Positions 33,182 to 40,971 of a stretch of DNA of 64,000 nt are shown here, piece after piece (position 1 is the stretch's first letter; the number at the start of each line of letters is the position of its first letter). A program made the position numbers and the translations under genes. The stretch comes from Bog-950 sp964493695. GTDB taxonomy: Bacteria; Bacteroidota; Bacteroidia; Chitinophagales; LD1. The notes below the pieces were generated by a model. The model saw only the letters and a list, made by a program, of their open reading frames with translations, was not told the DNA's origin and made no database searches. The stretch covers positions 1 through 64,000 of the forward strand of contig CAZBPG010000001.1 in assembly GCA_964493695.1 (NCBI GenBank), in the 5' to 3' direction.

Positions 33182-34483
33182 CTATGCATTTGCTTTTTCC
33201 ACGAAATACATGTCTATTTCTCCTTTATTCTTCGCTTCTATTTTTCCGCGGTATACGCAGGCAAACTTATCTTTCACCAACTCGTAAGTGGCTCCTGAAA
33301 TATTGATTTTACCCGCTTCGCTCGATTGCTGCATTCGCGCTGCCATATTCACCGTATCGCCCCAGATATCATACGCGAATTTGCGTATTCCAATAACCCC
33401 GGCCACCAATTGACCGGTATGTATGCCTATACGGAACTCAAAAGGGATTTTCCCTAGCGCGGTACGTTCCCTTCTCAACTTATCAATCTCATACAAAAAA
33501 TCAAGGGCGGCCTGCACTACCAAATGCGGATTGCCTTCGCTCTTGGTCGGAACTCCACCGGCACATACATAAGCATCGCCAATGGTTTTAATTTTTTCGG
33601 TGTCATACTTTTCAATCACCTTGTCGAAGCGTTCGAAATAAGCATCTAACCCTTCAATCAAATCATCGGGTGAAAGTTGCTCGCTAATTGTGGTGAAATC
33701 CTTAATATCAGCAAACAACACCGTGGCTTTGGAGTAATTTTTTGCTGTGGTTTTGCCGTGTGCCTTTAACTCATGCATTACTTCTTCAGGCAAAATGTTC
33801 AGCAACAATTCATCACTTCTTCTTTTTTCTTCATTAATTATTTTATTCTTCTCTTCTAACTCCCGCAAAGTTTTTTGACGTGCAAAAAACAACAAGCCGA
33901 TAACCGTAAGTAAACTGAGCGAAACCGCTGCAACTATAATGTAGAGATTGTTCTTGGCTTTTTGCGCATCCAATTCAAGTTCCGACTTTTTTAACAAAAG
34001 ATCTTGCACCTGTTGCTCCTTCTTCAAAATTTTCACGCTGTCCTCCTGAAACTGTAACCGTTCTGCGATGCGCTTGTTCCGCATTTCAGAACTCATCAGC
34101 ATTTCTTCGGTTTCTGCTAAAAGCTTTTTAGCAGAATCAATTTTTACCTGTGTTTGCGATAATTCCCGTTGTTTGATTTCCAGTTCCGCTTTAGCCCGTA
34201 TAGCCTCTGACCTTGCACTTTGCGCTTCCTGTCTGCTGCTAGCTATTTCAAAACTTTTCTGTTGGTTTTCCTGATTAAGTTTTTTTATCTCCTGCTGTGA
34301 AGACTGATTGTTCCATTCAGTTTGCTGCTGGATGGTTTTTTGCTCCTCCATCATTTGTTGTTTCAGCTTACGCATTTCCTCCAACTGTTTCGCCTTGGCG
34401 TCATTGCCGGTTTGTGCTACCGATGAAGTAGAAATGAGAACTGCTAAAAAGAGTTGGCTGAAAAACGAAAAATACTTTTGCAT
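33182..34483 (-). CDS. Membrane-bound class III adenylate/guanylate cyclase
   Basis: The 433-residue protein has a signal-like segment (MQKYFSFFSQLFLAVLISTSSVAQ), a long Glu/Gln-rich coiled coil (about residues 30-180), one membrane segment (NNLYIIVAAVSLSLLTVIGLLFFARQ), then the linker DELLLNILPEEVMHELKAHGK. The cyclase domain follows: KATVLFADIKDFTTISEQL with metal-binding Asp, KIKTIGDAYVCAGGVP with the second Asp and a Lys typical of ATP-specific cyclases, and FAYDIWGDTVNMAARM with the matching Asp. cAMP is the likely product. The periplasmic coiled coil and absence of TPRs distinguish it from its neighbour. Confidence 0.92.
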   Translation of the reverse strand: MQKYFSFFSQLFLAVLISTSSVAQTGNDAKAKQLEEMRKLKQQMMEEQKTIQQQTEWNNQSSQQEIKKLNQENQQKSFEIASSRQEAQSARSEAIRAKAELEIKQRELSQTQVKIDSAKKLLAETEEMLMSSEMRNKRIAERLQFQEDSVKILKKEQQVQDLLLKKSELELDAQKAKNNLYIIVAAVSLSLLTVIGLLFFARQKTLRELEEKNKIINEEKRRSDELLLNILPEEVMHELKAHGKTTAKNYSKATVLFADIKDFTTISEQLSPDDLIEGLDAYFERFDKVIEKYDTEKIKTIGDAYVCAGGVPTKSEGNPHLVVQAALDFLYEIDKLRRERTALGKIPFEFRIGIHTGQLVAGVIGIRKFAYDIWGDTVNMAARMQQSSEAGKINISGATYELVKDKFACVYRGKIEAKNKGEIDMYFVEKANA

Positions 34484-34506
34484 CAGGGGTTAAATCGGAG
34501 ATGAAA

Positions 34507-36408
34507 TTAAGCAATGTCATCCACAAAATACATATCTATCTGTCCTTTATTTTTGGCTTCTATTTTTCCGCGGTGTGTACAGCTGAACTTTCCCTTCACC
34601 AACTCATACGTTGTACCGGAAATATTTATCTTTCCTTCCTCTCCATGTTGCTCCATACGAGCAGCAATGTTTACGGTATCACCCCAAATGTCGTATGCAA
34701 ATTTTCTTAAGCCCACAATGCCGGCAATGAGCGGGCCGGTATGAATTCCAATCCTGATTTCGAAATAAATGCCACCGGCTTTTTCCTTTTCAGCTTTTGT
34801 GCGCTTCATAAATTCCTGCATTTCGAGTGCTGCACAGATTACATAATAAGCATTATCTACATCTGCTTTAGGTAAGCCTCCTACACACAAGTAAGCATCG
34901 CCTATGGTTTTGATTTTCTCAATTTTGTAATTGCCAACTATTTGGTCAAAATTTTTGAAGTAATAATCAATTTCTGTTACCAACTGTGTAGGAGTCATCT
35001 TTTCAGCCGCACCGGTGAAATTTTTAATATCGGCAAACAACACAGTTGCCATGTCATAGTTCTTTGCTTTTGAATGACCGCTTTCCTTCAGTTCACTTGC
35101 TACCTCCGCAGGGAGAATATTGAGTAGCAAATCATCCGATTTTCTCTTTTCAGCAGCAATCAACCGGGTATCATTCCTTTTTTGAATAAAGGCAAATATC
35201 GCTAAAGATGCAATTACCGCGAGCAACCCTATGCCAATAAAGGAAGCTTTCTTCACCAACTTCTGTCTTTCAAAGGCCGAATTCATTTCGGCATCCTTTT
35301 TATCCTGGATCGCTTTTGCAATCCGTTTCTCCTTTTCAAAATTTGTCTGCAACTCCAATTGAGTTACTTTTTTTGCTAAATCTTTGGTGTGGTTTTTCTC
35401 CGCTAATTCATGAAACTTAACGTGATAGTCTAGCGCTTTTGTTTTATCGCCTTTGTATAGATATGCGTAGTAAAGTGCTTCAGCAGAACTCTTCTCTAAA
35501 TCGGCTTCTCCGTTCGCTTTCCCTTCTTGTAAAGACATCTTAGCGAGTTCAATTGCCAAATCATATTGTTTATCGCTCAACAGAATAAAACACATCAGCA
35601 AGCGGCTGTGACTGAAGGATGATATTGAGCCGGTTTCCTGAAAAATATCCATCGCCTGAGTAACATTTTTCATTGCTTGCTTGGAGTCTTTTTTATCATA
35701 ATAGATGGCAGCCAATTGCTGCAGGCAGTTTGCTACATTGTTCTTGTTGCCTACTTCTTCCGATAGCTGGATAGCTTCGTTGTATTTGGCAACAGCATCA
35801 TCTAACTTACCTTTTTTGTGCAATTGATTTGCCAGTTCAAAAGTTACACTGCCATACCACTCTTTAAAATTTGCCTCTTGGGCAACTGCCAGCGATTGGG
35901 TATACAGTTCTAATGCTTTTTCGTCCTCTCCCAGCGATTCGTAAATAGTGGCTTTGCCATCTAAACAACGGGCAATGTTTCTTTTGTCGCCAATTTTTTC
36001 TGCCAGTAAAAGTGCGTTCTGATAAAGGTCGAGTGCTTTGCCATATTGTCCCTGATTTAGCTCCAAATTTGCCAGCCAGTATTTGCAAAAAGAAATGGCA
36101 GAAGTATCATTAATCTGCTGACTTAGAGCTTCTGCCTGGTTGATAAAGATTCTTGCCTTGGCATATTCATCAACCTTATAGTTGGCTACCCCCATTAATG
36201 CTACTGCTCTTGCCTGTCCTTTTTTATAAGCAATATTCTCGGCAGATGCTTTTGCATTACCGGCTATTACTAGACTTTCTTTGGGCTTTTGATTCAGCAG
36301 CGACTCCGCTTTATGGTTCAGCAGGTCAACATCCTTTTCGCTCTCAGCAAACGTGGGAGAAAACAGCAGAAGAGTAATAAAAACTGTAGCGGAGAATTTC
36401 TTCATCAA
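34507..36408 (-). CDS. TPR-containing class III adenylate/guanylate cyclase
   Basis: The 633-residue protein has a signal peptide (FSATVFITLLLFSPTFAES), about seven TPRs (for example ALDLYQNALLLAEKIGDKRNIARCLDGKATIYESLGEDEKALELYTQSL) across residues 30-360, and one membrane segment near 395-415. The catalytic domain includes TVLFADIKNFTGAAEKM, IEKIKTIGDAYLCVGGLP and LRKFAYDIWGDTVNIAARMEQHG. The Lys and Asp at the base-specificity positions favour ATP. This periplasmic-TPR cyclase layout is common in Bacteroidota. It is 23 bp upstream of the second cyclase; the two domains are close relatives, so they look like a duplication with swapped sensor parts. Confidence 0.92.
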   Translation of the reverse strand: MMKKFSATVFITLLLFSPTFAESEKDVDLLNHKAESLLNQKPKESLVIAGNAKASAENIAYKKGQARAVALMGVANYKVDEYAKARIFINQAEALSQQINDTSAISFCKYWLANLELNQGQYGKALDLYQNALLLAEKIGDKRNIARCLDGKATIYESLGEDEKALELYTQSLAVAQEANFKEWYGSVTFELANQLHKKGKLDDAVAKYNEAIQLSEEVGNKNNVANCLQQLAAIYYDKKDSKQAMKNVTQAMDIFQETGSISSFSHSRLLMCFILLSDKQYDLAIELAKMSLQEGKANGEADLEKSSAEALYYAYLYKGDKTKALDYHVKFHELAEKNHTKDLAKKVTQLELQTNFEKEKRIAKAIQDKKDAEMNSAFERQKLVKKASFIGIGLLAVIASLAIFAFIQKRNDTRLIAAEKRKSDDLLLNILPAEVASELKESGHSKAKNYDMATVLFADIKNFTGAAEKMTPTQLVTEIDYYFKNFDQIVGNYKIEKIKTIGDAYLCVGGLPKADVDNAYYVICAALEMQEFMKRTKAEKEKAGGIYFEIRIGIHTGPLIAGIVGLRKFAYDIWGDTVNIAARMEQHGEEGKINISGTTYELVKGKFSCTHRGKIEAKNKGQIDMYFVDDIA

Positions 36409-36521
36409 CCGAATTTAAATTCAATATAGAAACAAATCGAGATTAGGCAAAGAACACAAGCCTGAACTTGTTTTATAGAGTAGAATGGAAAAGATTGATA
36501 AATAAGATAGAATCGGTATCG

Positions 36522-36998
36522 TTACTCTTTCTTCACAAAGTTGAAATCAATTCGCTTGGTTTTTCCCTTGTCTTTCCCTTCGATATAGGCATGAAGGTGC
36601 TTGTCTTTTTTTATCTCATACACGATTCGTTGAGGGAAATCGTGCGCTGGGTTTTCGGCAACAAAAAACTGTGCAGTATGTGAAGTGATTTTAAACTCTA
36701 CCTCTTTCCCCTTATTCTGACTGCGTACTTGGGGTATGTAAAAACACTTTTCTCCACGCACTACCAACCGGATTGATTCATCAAAAAAAATTTCGGTTTC
36801 ATCTTTATCATGTGCTTCAGGGGCATAATGATAGCTAATGCCACTGATCATCGTATCGTTTATCAACTGCCACTTTTCGTACGCTTCCTCACCATCTAGT
36901 TTCCAGTTGCCTTCCAACCATAAAAATTGGTTTACAGAATTTTCCTGTGCGTAGACAAACGAAGTCATTACTGTAAAAAGGGAAATCAGGTATCTCAT
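36522..36998 (-). CDS. Secreted DUF6265-like protein
   Basis: From ATG 36998 (158 aa) the protein has signal peptide MRYLISLFTVMTSFVYAQ. The DUF6265-type body contains FLWLEGNWKLDGEEAYEKWQLINDTMISGISYHYAP and ends QRIVYEIKKDKHLHAYIEGKDKGKTKRIDFNFVKKE. The frame stays open to 37160 but that would overlap paaD. It is probably a periplasmic lipocalin-like beta-barrel. It starts 1 bp past the paaD stop on the same strand, so it may be carried on the paa transcript, although no functional link is known. Confidence 0.82.
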   Translation of the reverse strand: MRYLISLFTVMTSFVYAQENSVNQFLWLEGNWKLDGEEAYEKWQLINDTMISGISYHYAPEAHDKDETEIFFDESIRLVVRGEKCFYIPQVRSQNKGKEVEFKITSHTAQFFVAENPAHDFPQRIVYEIKKDKHLHAYIEGKDKGKTKRIDFNFVKKE

Positions 36999-36999
36999 T

Positions 37000-37506
37000 T
37001 TAAACCGGTTTGAATTGTTCGAAGCCTTGCTTGCAATTAAAGCAAAAACGAATAGCACGGCAAAGCGTAGAGCCAAATGCAGAGCGTAATGTAGTGTCCG
37101 TGCTATGACAATGCGGACAACGAACACTGTTAAGTTGCGCTTCGGTAAGTTCATCATCATTCAACATAGCGGGAGGCGCAAGACCGAATTTCTCCAACTT
37201 AACTTTTGCTGATGGTTTTATTCTGTCGCTGGTCCACTTGGTTCCAAAATCAACTTTTACCTCTACCTTATCAAAGCCTAGCTTTAAAACCTCATCTTGA
37301 ATACTTTTCCTGATTACCCCAATAGCCGGGCAACCAACAAAAGTTGGAGTCATGGTAATGGAGACTGCAGATTGTGGATTATGGATTTCGATTGCAGTAA
37401 TCATTCCCATATCAACTACAGAAATTACAGGAATCTCCGGATCTTTCACGTTTTCAAGTGCCGACCAGATTTCAGTATCCGTAATAATTGCCGTTTGCAT
37501 TATCAT
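37000..37506 (-). CDS. paaD: Phenylacetyl-CoA epoxidase subunit PaaD
   Basis: The 168-residue protein is a MIP18/PaaD-type protein: DPEIPVISVVDMGMI, TPTFVGCPAIGVIR, then a C-terminal cysteine-rich zinc ribbon-like end (VRCPHCHSTDTTL and CFNCKQGFEQFKP). PaaD is needed for Fe-S or metal maturation of the PaaABCE epoxidase that converts phenylacetyl-CoA to its ring-1,2-epoxide. ATG codons at 37506 and 37500 are both possible. An insertion reading HNPQSAV is encoded by AATCCAN-type heptamers (37367-37397) between conserved blocks. It follows paaC by 11 bp. Confidence 0.93.
   Translation of the reverse strand: MIMQTAIITDTEIWSALENVKDPEIPVISVVDMGMITAIEIHNPQSAVSITMTPTFVGCPAIGVIRKSIQDEVLKLGFDKVEVKVDFGTKWTSDRIKPSAKVKLEKFGLAPPAMLNDDELTEAQLNSVRCPHCHSTDTTLRSAFGSTLCRAIRFCFNCKQGFEQFKPV
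37367..37397. repeat. Degenerate heptamer run inside paaD
   Basis: On the coding strand the run reads AATCCAT-AATCCAC-AATCTGC and encodes HNPQSAV between DMGMI and the conserved TPTFVGCP block. There are only three imperfect units, so the evidence is moderate. Confidence 0.45.
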
Positions 37507-37517
37507 TATCAGTTAAA

Positions 37518-38276
37518 CTACCATTCCGCGTTTACATCTGTCCTCACTACCTCACACATCTCATCTAAAAGCGGTTTAAGATACTCGGAGTGAAACCCCT
37601 TTCTTCCTCCGTAAACTATTTTTCCTTCATCTGTTACAGGGATTTCTAATCCGCCTGTTTCAATGATGGGTGTTACTTTCTCGAGCCAACGTTTTTTCAG
37701 TTCTTCTTCTCCGCCAAAAACATTCTCTGAAATCAATTCGCCTTCAAACTCTCCTTTTTCAAAAATACCAAGTGCCAGATGCCAGGAATAATTCAACGCT
37801 GATTGCATGCGTGCTTTACTCTCTTCTGTGCCCTTAGCAAGTTGCTTTACAAAAGTGTCCCCGTGCATTACGTGATACTTTATCTCTCCCTTTACCTTCT
37901 TTGCCAACTGAGCTAACGGCTGAAATGAAGATTGAGTAAGCATATCGTAACGAATCAGTTCTGCGTGGTCGAATAAGAACTGACGAATAATGCTGAAATC
38001 GTATTCACCAATGGGTTGCTCAACAAACTGACAACATTTAAACTGTTTTTCTTCGCGTTTAAATGCAAGGGTATCTGGATCTGCTTCTCCAAAAACTTCA
38101 TTCAGGATGTTATAGAGTGCCTGCGCGTGGCCGATTTTGTCCTGCGCCATTGAAGAAAACGCAAGGTCTTCCTCCAGCATTGGCCCAATGCCCGTCCATT
38201 CTGAATTGCGATGACCGATGATAAGCGCATCATCTGCCATTTTTAAAAGCAAATCCTTTATCGCTTCGTTTCTCAT
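37518..38276 (-). CDS. paaC: Phenylacetyl-CoA epoxidase subunit PaaC
   Basis: The 252-residue ferritin-like structural subunit of the epoxidase has the characteristic LADDALIIGHRNSEWTGIGPMLEEDLAFSSMAQDKIGHAQALYNIL region and the later VKGEIKYHVMHGDTFVKQL block. PaaC pairs with PaaA but normally lacks a full diiron site. Its ATG overlaps the paaB stop by four bases. The gene order paaA-paaB-paaC-paaD is the standard one. Confidence 0.95.
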   Translation of the reverse strand: MRNEAIKDLLLKMADDALIIGHRNSEWTGIGPMLEEDLAFSSMAQDKIGHAQALYNILNEVFGEADPDTLAFKREEKQFKCCQFVEQPIGEYDFSIIRQFLFDHAELIRYDMLTQSSFQPLAQLAKKVKGEIKYHVMHGDTFVKQLAKGTEESKARMQSALNYSWHLALGIFEKGEFEGELISENVFGGEEELKKRWLEKVTPIIETGGLEIPVTDEGKIVYGGRKGFHSEYLKPLLDEMCEVVRTDVNAEW

Positions 38277-38644
38277 ATTGTGACTTTGTTTTTGTTCTGA
38301 AATTTTTCAATTCTGTCCCTCACTTTATAAAATGCCGGGTCGCGGAAAGTTTTTTCGGGAGTTGTTTCGAAAATATCTTCATCTTCGGTATTAAAGGTGT
38401 ACACATCGCTTGTTTTGGTAACCCACAAATTAGTGGTTTTCCCTCTGCGGGCATACTGTTCCTTAGCCATTATCAAGGCCATCTCAGGAGTTGACGCATG
38501 AACAATTCCCACATGAACCACCTGCTTACCCCGTTTATCCTGATGGAAAACTTCCCAGGTAATCAAGTGCGAATTGGTGTGGGTTTCGCCATCTGCTATT
38601 TTCTTGAAATCAAGGCGATTTACTCGCGGGTCTAATGAACTCAT
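38273..38644 (-). CDS. paaB: Phenylacetyl-CoA epoxidase subunit PaaB
   Basis: The 123-residue protein matches PaaB: SHLITWEVFHQDKRGKQVVHVGIVHASTPEMALIMAKEQYARRGKTTNLWVTKTSDVYTF. It is a small subunit of the multicomponent epoxidase that bridges PaaAC units. The start at 38644 gives the short charged N terminus usual in Bacteroidota. It is 10 bp downstream of paaA and overlaps paaC, so the three are translated as one unit. Confidence 0.93.
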   Translation of the reverse strand: MSSLDPRVNRLDFKKIADGETHTNSHLITWEVFHQDKRGKQVVHVGIVHASTPEMALIMAKEQYARRGKTTNLWVTKTSDVYTFNTEDEDIFETTPEKTFRDPAFYKVRDRIEKFQNKNKVTI

Positions 38645-38654
38645 ATTGCTGGTT

Positions 38655-39641
38655 TTATGCTAATGGAACCTGATATTTTTCCGATGGATTCATCAAAGCC
38701 TGACGAACCCAACGACCTGCTTCTTCAGCAAATTTGCGAACAGCTAACCTTTCTGAATTACAAGGGCCTCCTCCGTTAATCACTCGCTTAAATTCATTCC
38801 AATCCGGATCGCTGAATTCCCAAATTCCATCATTATTTTTTTTCAAATTAGGGTCAGGGAAAGTAATGTCCAATTCCCAAATTTTCGGAACGTATTGGTC
38901 CAAGAACTGATTGCGCATGTCATCATTTGAAGCGAGTTTCACTTTCCATTTCATCAATTTTTCGCTGTGTGCGCTCATTTTGTCTGGCGGGCCAAAAAAA
39001 TGTAATAGAGGAACATACCACCGGTTGATGGCATCCTGCAAAATAGCGCGCTGATGTTTTGTTCCCGTTGCCAGATAAACTACATTATCGTGTCCTTGCT
39101 TTAAATGAAAGCTTTCTTCATAACAAATTCTTTCCAAAGCACGGCAATAAGGACCGTAGCTTCCCTTACTATTGATAACCTGATTTACAATGGCTGCGCC
39201 ATCCACCAAGAATCCAATCACCGCAATATCTGCCCATGTTTTAGCTGGGTAATTAAACACGTTTGAATACTTCGATTTTCCGTTCAGCAAATCGTTCAGC
39301 ATTTCTTCGCGGGTTTTACCAAGCGTTTCGGCAGCAGAATAAAGCAATTGACCGTGACCAATTTCATCCTGCACTTTTGCAATCAATGCTAACTTTCTTC
39401 TGAAGTTCGGAGCTCGGGTAATCCATGTGCCCTCAGGCAATGCACCAACAATTTCAGAATGTGCGTGTTGTTCAATCATGCGAATGAGCTGTTTGCGGTA
39501 TTCCACCGGCATCCAATCTTGCGGCTCGATTTTTTCTCCCCGCGCAATGCGTGCTTCAAACGCTTCCAACTTCTCCGGGTCTTCCACCGTAGTATTCATG
39601 CGTTTTGCATCCTCTTCCGATAAGTTTGTGCTTCCGTACAT
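38655..39641 (-). CDS. paaA: Phenylacetyl-CoA epoxidase catalytic subunit PaaA
   Basis: The 328-residue diiron subunit inserts oxygen into the ring of phenylacetyl-CoA. Iron-ligand regions are visible as AKVQDEIGHGQLLYSAAETLG (ExxH) and ERICYEESFHLKQGHDNVVYLATG. The substrate-binding end is KRVINGGGPCNSERLAVRKFAEEAGRWVRQAL. It is the first paa gene after the TetR-type regulator, which lies 3 bp upstream. No paaE reductase gene is in the window, so electrons must come from a reductase encoded elsewhere. Confidence 0.96.
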   Translation of the reverse strand: MYGSTNLSEEDAKRMNTTVEDPEKLEAFEARIARGEKIEPQDWMPVEYRKQLIRMIEQHAHSEIVGALPEGTWITRAPNFRRKLALIAKVQDEIGHGQLLYSAAETLGKTREEMLNDLLNGKSKYSNVFNYPAKTWADIAVIGFLVDGAAIVNQVINSKGSYGPYCRALERICYEESFHLKQGHDNVVYLATGTKHQRAILQDAINRWYVPLLHFFGPPDKMSAHSEKLMKWKVKLASNDDMRNQFLDQYVPKIWELDITFPDPNLKKNNDGIWEFSDPDWNEFKRVINGGGPCNSERLAVRKFAEEAGRWVRQALMNPSEKYQVPLA

Positions 39642-39644
39642 GGT

Positions 39645-40220
39645 TTATAATTTAAGTCCTTTTAATAGTAAATCAGAAATATCGTTGGCAATTTCTTCCT
39701 GTGTCAAATTTTCGTTCGAGTTATACAAATCGTAGGTGGCATTTAAGGCGGAAAAAATCGCAAAAGCAATCAATTTCGAATTCATCTTTTTGAAATCGCC
39801 TTTTTTAATTCCCTTGTCAATGATATCGCGAAACTTCATCTCGTATTCAAAACGTAATTTTTTGAATTTGCCCAAATGCGGCTGCTCTAAAAACAGCCAT
39901 TCGTTAAAGAAAACTTCCGAAGCTTCGAGATTTGTTGCGATTACATTAACATGTGCTTTAACAGCAGCTTTCAGCTTGCGAGGAAATTTTTCTTCAGCAA
40001 CAACAGCCGCGTCAAATGCGGCAAAAAACTGCTGCGCCATGTCAAAACAGATTTCGCGCAACAAATCATCCTTGCTTTTATAATGGTTGTAAAGGCTGGG
40101 AGCTTGTATCCCTACTTCTTTTGCCAGCTCACGCATGCCTACAGCTGCATAACCCCGCTCGCGGAAAAGTTTCTGTGCTGTTTTCCTTACCCTTTCTTTA
40201 GTTGTTTGTGCTACTGCCAT
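39645..40220 (-). CDS. TetR-family repressor of the paa operon
   Basis: From ATG 40220 (191 aa: MAVAQTTKERVRKTAQKLF) the N-terminal HTH is clear: RERGYAAVGMRELAKEVGIQAPSLYNHYKSKDDLLREI. The C-terminal ligand-binding half is helical and typical of TetR proteins that bind acyl-CoA thioesters. It lies 3 bp before paaA, so it is probably the first gene of the operon and autoregulated. A 16-bp operator-like palindrome sits 33 bp upstream. The likely inducer is phenylacetyl-CoA or a later intermediate; this is inferred from position. Confidence 0.9.
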   Translation of the reverse strand: MAVAQTTKERVRKTAQKLFRERGYAAVGMRELAKEVGIQAPSLYNHYKSKDDLLREICFDMAQQFFAAFDAAVVAEEKFPRKLKAAVKAHVNVIATNLEASEVFFNEWLFLEQPHLGKFKKLRFEYEMKFRDIIDKGIKKGDFKKMNSKLIAFAIFSALNATYDLYNSNENLTQEEIANDISDLLLKGLKL

Positions 40221-40230
40221 AACAGGTAGC

Positions 40231-40249
40231 AAAAGAAAGCTTTTCTTTT
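40231..40249. repeat. Short palindrome AAAAGAAA-GCT-TTTCTTTT
   Basis: Eight-base inverted arms with a 3-bp centre lie between the TetR start codon and the ACTAACA/TGTTAGT palindrome. It could be a promoter-proximal feature of the tetR-paa operon. Confidence 0.45.
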
Positions 40250-40252
40250 GAA

Positions 40253-40268
40253 ACTAACAAGTGTTAGT
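40253..40268. promoter_or_regulatory. TetR operator candidate ACTAACA-AG-TGTTAGT
   Basis: Perfect 7-bp inverted arms are separated by 2 bp. The symmetry and length fit TetR-family operators. Its location between the TetR start and the divergent rimP operon suggests repression of tetR-paaABCD; effect on rimP is unlikely because the rimP promoter candidate is 75 bp further on. Confidence 0.65.
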
Positions 40269-40280
40269 GAGTGAAGTTGT

Positions 40281-40309
40281 AGATGTCTGGCAACCGTCAA
40301 AAGACATCT
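40281..40309. repeat. Inverted repeat AGATGTCT / AGACATCT
   Basis: Perfect 8-bp arms at 40281-40288 and 40302-40309 lie in the tetR-rimP gap. It could be a second regulator site or a hairpin. There is no T-run. Confidence 0.5.
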
Positions 40310-40341
40310 GGTCAGGTCATGGTTTATTTGGTCGCCCGTAT

Positions 40342-40371
40342 TTTGAAAATCCGGATGTATGTGTATATTTG
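40342..40371 (+). promoter_or_regulatory. Candidate promoter of rimP-nusA-infB
   Basis: TTTG at 40342-40345, 18 bp, and TATATTTG at 40364-40371 fit the Bacteroidota consensus well. Transcription would start near 40378 and produce a leader of about 48 nt containing the hairpin at 40390-40411. Confidence 0.55.
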
Positions 40372-40389
40372 CGCCAGATTTATCGAGAA

Positions 40390-40420
40390 AGAGGGGACGA
40401 GAGTCCCCTCTCTTATTTTT
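40390..40420 (+). promoter_or_regulatory. Terminator-like hairpin in rimP leader (possible attenuator)
   Basis: A perfect 9-bp stem AGAGGGGAC / GTCCCCTCT with a GAGA loop (GNRA type) is followed by CTTATTTTT. It lies between the candidate promoter and the rimP ATG at 40426. The layout is that of an intrinsic terminator in a leader, so the operon encoding NusA could be attenuated here. Confidence 0.6.
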
Positions 40421-40425
40421 CGGAT

Positions 40426-40917
40426 ATGAACTTTGAAGAGGTAAAGAGCAAGATTGAGGAGTGGTTACAACCCAGGCTGAATGAGAAAAATTTGTTTCTC
40501 GTGGATATCAAATTTCCAATGGGAAGGCAGATTGAGGTGTATGTGGACAGCGATGAGGGTATTCATATTTCGGAATGTGCCGACATATCGCGGTTTCTGG
40601 AAAAGAATTTAGATGGAAGCGGCTTGGTTCCCGAAAACTATGTTCTTGAAGTTAGCAGTCCGGGCATGGATAACCCCTTGCGGATTCCTCGCCAATACAA
40701 GCGCAGAATAGGTCGGGTGCTGGAAGTGACGAAGATAGATGGGGCCCAGGTGGTGGGGGAATTGGTTGAGGCGAATGAAGAAAAAATAAAATTGCGCGAA
40801 GTGCAGGAAGAAAAAAGTAAAAATCAAAAGGCAAAAAATAAAGAAGTAAAGGAGCTAAAGGAATACGAACTGAAATTCGATGAGATAAAAAGAGCAGTGT
40901 TGCAGTTCAAATTCTAA
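40426..40917 (+). CDS. rimP: Ribosome maturation factor RimP
   Basis: From ATG 40426 (163 aa: MNFEEVKSKIEEWLQPRLNEKNLFLVDIKF) the protein matches RimP: RQIEVYVDSDEGIHISECADISRFLEKNLDGSG, then the signature YVLEVSSPGMDNPLRIPRQYKRRIGR. The C-terminal SH3-like part has a Lys-rich insertion (EEKSKNQKAKNKEVKEL). RimP helps assemble the 30S subunit. The open frame extends upstream to 40261, but that part covers the promoter and hairpin and is not coding. It is the first gene of rimP-nusA-infB. Confidence 0.95.
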   Translation: MNFEEVKSKIEEWLQPRLNEKNLFLVDIKFPMGRQIEVYVDSDEGIHISECADISRFLEKNLDGSGLVPENYVLEVSSPGMDNPLRIPRQYKRRIGRVLEVTKIDGAQVVGELVEANEEKIKLREVQEEKSKNQKAKNKEVKELKEYELKFDEIKRAVLQFKF

Positions 40918-40971
40918 ATACTTGTATTCAAAAACTAAAACCATAAATCTTCAAAAACAAAATTTAATACC

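Noticed and set aside
40261..40425. Upstream extension of the rimP frame
   Set aside because: It covers the promoter candidate, a hairpin and operator-like repeats; the conserved RimP N terminus starts at 40426.
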